This document shows positions 63,723 to 64,000 of a stretch of 64,000 bases of DNA, piece by piece (within the stretch, counting starts at the first letter, position 1; each line of letters opens with the position of its first letter). Under the pieces are notes generated by a model. That model made no database searches, was not told where the DNA came from, and saw only the letters and a program-made list of their open reading frames with translations. The DNA lies in assembly GCA_963836405.1 (NCBI GenBank), contig CAWIJL010000018.1:186001-250000 (forward strand), in the 5' to 3' direction. This DNA is from CAWIJJ01 sp963836405. GTDB lineage: Bacteria; Acidobacteriota; Terriglobia; Bryobacterales; Bryobacteraceae. The translations under genes and the position numbers were made by a program.

Positions 63723-64000
63723 TCACGTCTTGGCGGGCGGCGTTTCAGCTTCCATTGCCGCCGCGGCAATCTGCGCGATATCGAGCAGTTTGGGGGGCGC
63801 TCCGGGCATGGCGCCGAGCGCGTCGCGGAACATCGTCTGGCAGAATGGACAGGCGGTGCCGATCACGGGCGCGCCCGTTTCGATGAGCTGCCGGGCGCGC
63901 TCGACGTTGACGCGTCTTCCCTGTTCTTCGCCGAGGAACATCTGCCCGCCGCCGGCGCCGCAGCAGAATGAGCGCTCGCGTGACCTTTCGGCTTCGACAA
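63723..64000 (-). CDS. C-terminal part of an Fe-S (CCG-domain) oxidoreductase subunit
   Basis: The last 91 codons of a gene that continues beyond the window. 'ERSRERSFCCGAGGGQMFLGEEQGRRVNVERAR' in type (around 63880-63985) and 'ACPFCQTMFRDAL' are the CCG cysteine motif and its follow-up seen in heterodisulfide-reductase-like and lactate/electron-transfer Fe-S subunits. The partner protein and the N-terminal 4Fe-4S ferredoxin part lie outside the window. Confidence 0.85.
   Translation of the reverse strand, partial: VEAERSRERSFCCGAGGGQMFLGEEQGRRVNVERARQLIETGAPVIGTACPFCQTMFRDALGAMPGAPPKLLDIAQIAAAAMEAETPPAKT

Overview
The window looks like a chromosomal piece of an Acidobacteriota genome, most likely a Bryobacterales/Solibacter-type member of Terriglobia. 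The DNA is GC-rich and coding is dense. Several families strongly associated with that phylum are present: an 'acidobacterial duplicated orphan permease' behind a PadR regulator (19188-22185), a VWFA-related acidobacterial protein (36213-37112), a TolC of the form common in Acidobacteria, and many Tat- or signal-peptide-bearing enzymes. The phylum call is an inference from recalled family distributions; no search was run.

Layout. 1-5.7 kb: membrane proteins, a c-type cytochrome, a YihY protein and a sulfatase. 5.7-13.1 kb: CBS and CbiX proteins, then a dnaK-dnaJ-hspR operon with its own HspR (HAIR) operator, a CPBP-type protease and an ABC-F ATPase. 13.1-19.1 kb: small zinc-ribbon proteins, a nickel regulator (NikR), two oxidoreductases, a START/SRPBCC protein and a DDAH-like hydrolase. 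19.2-29.8 kb: PadR/ADOP, sulfur amino-acid enzymes (metY, a cysK-like gene), and several enzymes of normally cytoplasmic families carrying export signals. 29.9-32.3 kb: arginine genes argC-argB-argA-type GNAT behind tandem ARG-box-like sites. 32.4-39.5 kb: a molybdopterin-binding protein, HAD phosphatase, TolC, VWFA protein and ABC exporter. 39.5-53.7 kb: gapA, a radical SAM/SPASM protein, glycoside-related enzymes (GH78, Gfo/Idh, esterase) and secreted proteins. 53.8-58.0 kb: a tightly packed cluster ending in dapF. 58.1-63.7 kb: an accessory stretch holding a CHAT-protease fusion protein, a broken unknown gene and an ISL3-type insertion sequence, bounded by tRNA-Lys(CTT). The right edge holds the end of an Fe-S oxidoreductase subunit.

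Two themes stand out. First, about ten genes, including argB and the N-acetylglutamate synthase that an arginine prototroph would need, are split by one or more single-base indels. Long genes such as dnaK, the ADOP permease and the GH78 gene are clean. The pattern fits sequencing or assembly error better than biological decay, so most of these genes should be treated as probably intact in the organism. Second, many genes without a Shine-Dalgarno sequence have a -10-like hexamer only 6-11 bases before the start codon, which suggests common leaderless or near-leaderless mRNAs.

The best candidate for a little-described system is the 560-residue CHAT-domain protein at 59732-61414. It joins a caspase-like protease module to a C-terminal TIR-like/Rossmann-type domain and sits in the tRNA-proximal accessory segment. 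The clearest mobile element is the 1572-bp insertion sequence at 61765-63336. It has 8-bp target duplications, and its removal restores an open reading frame exactly.
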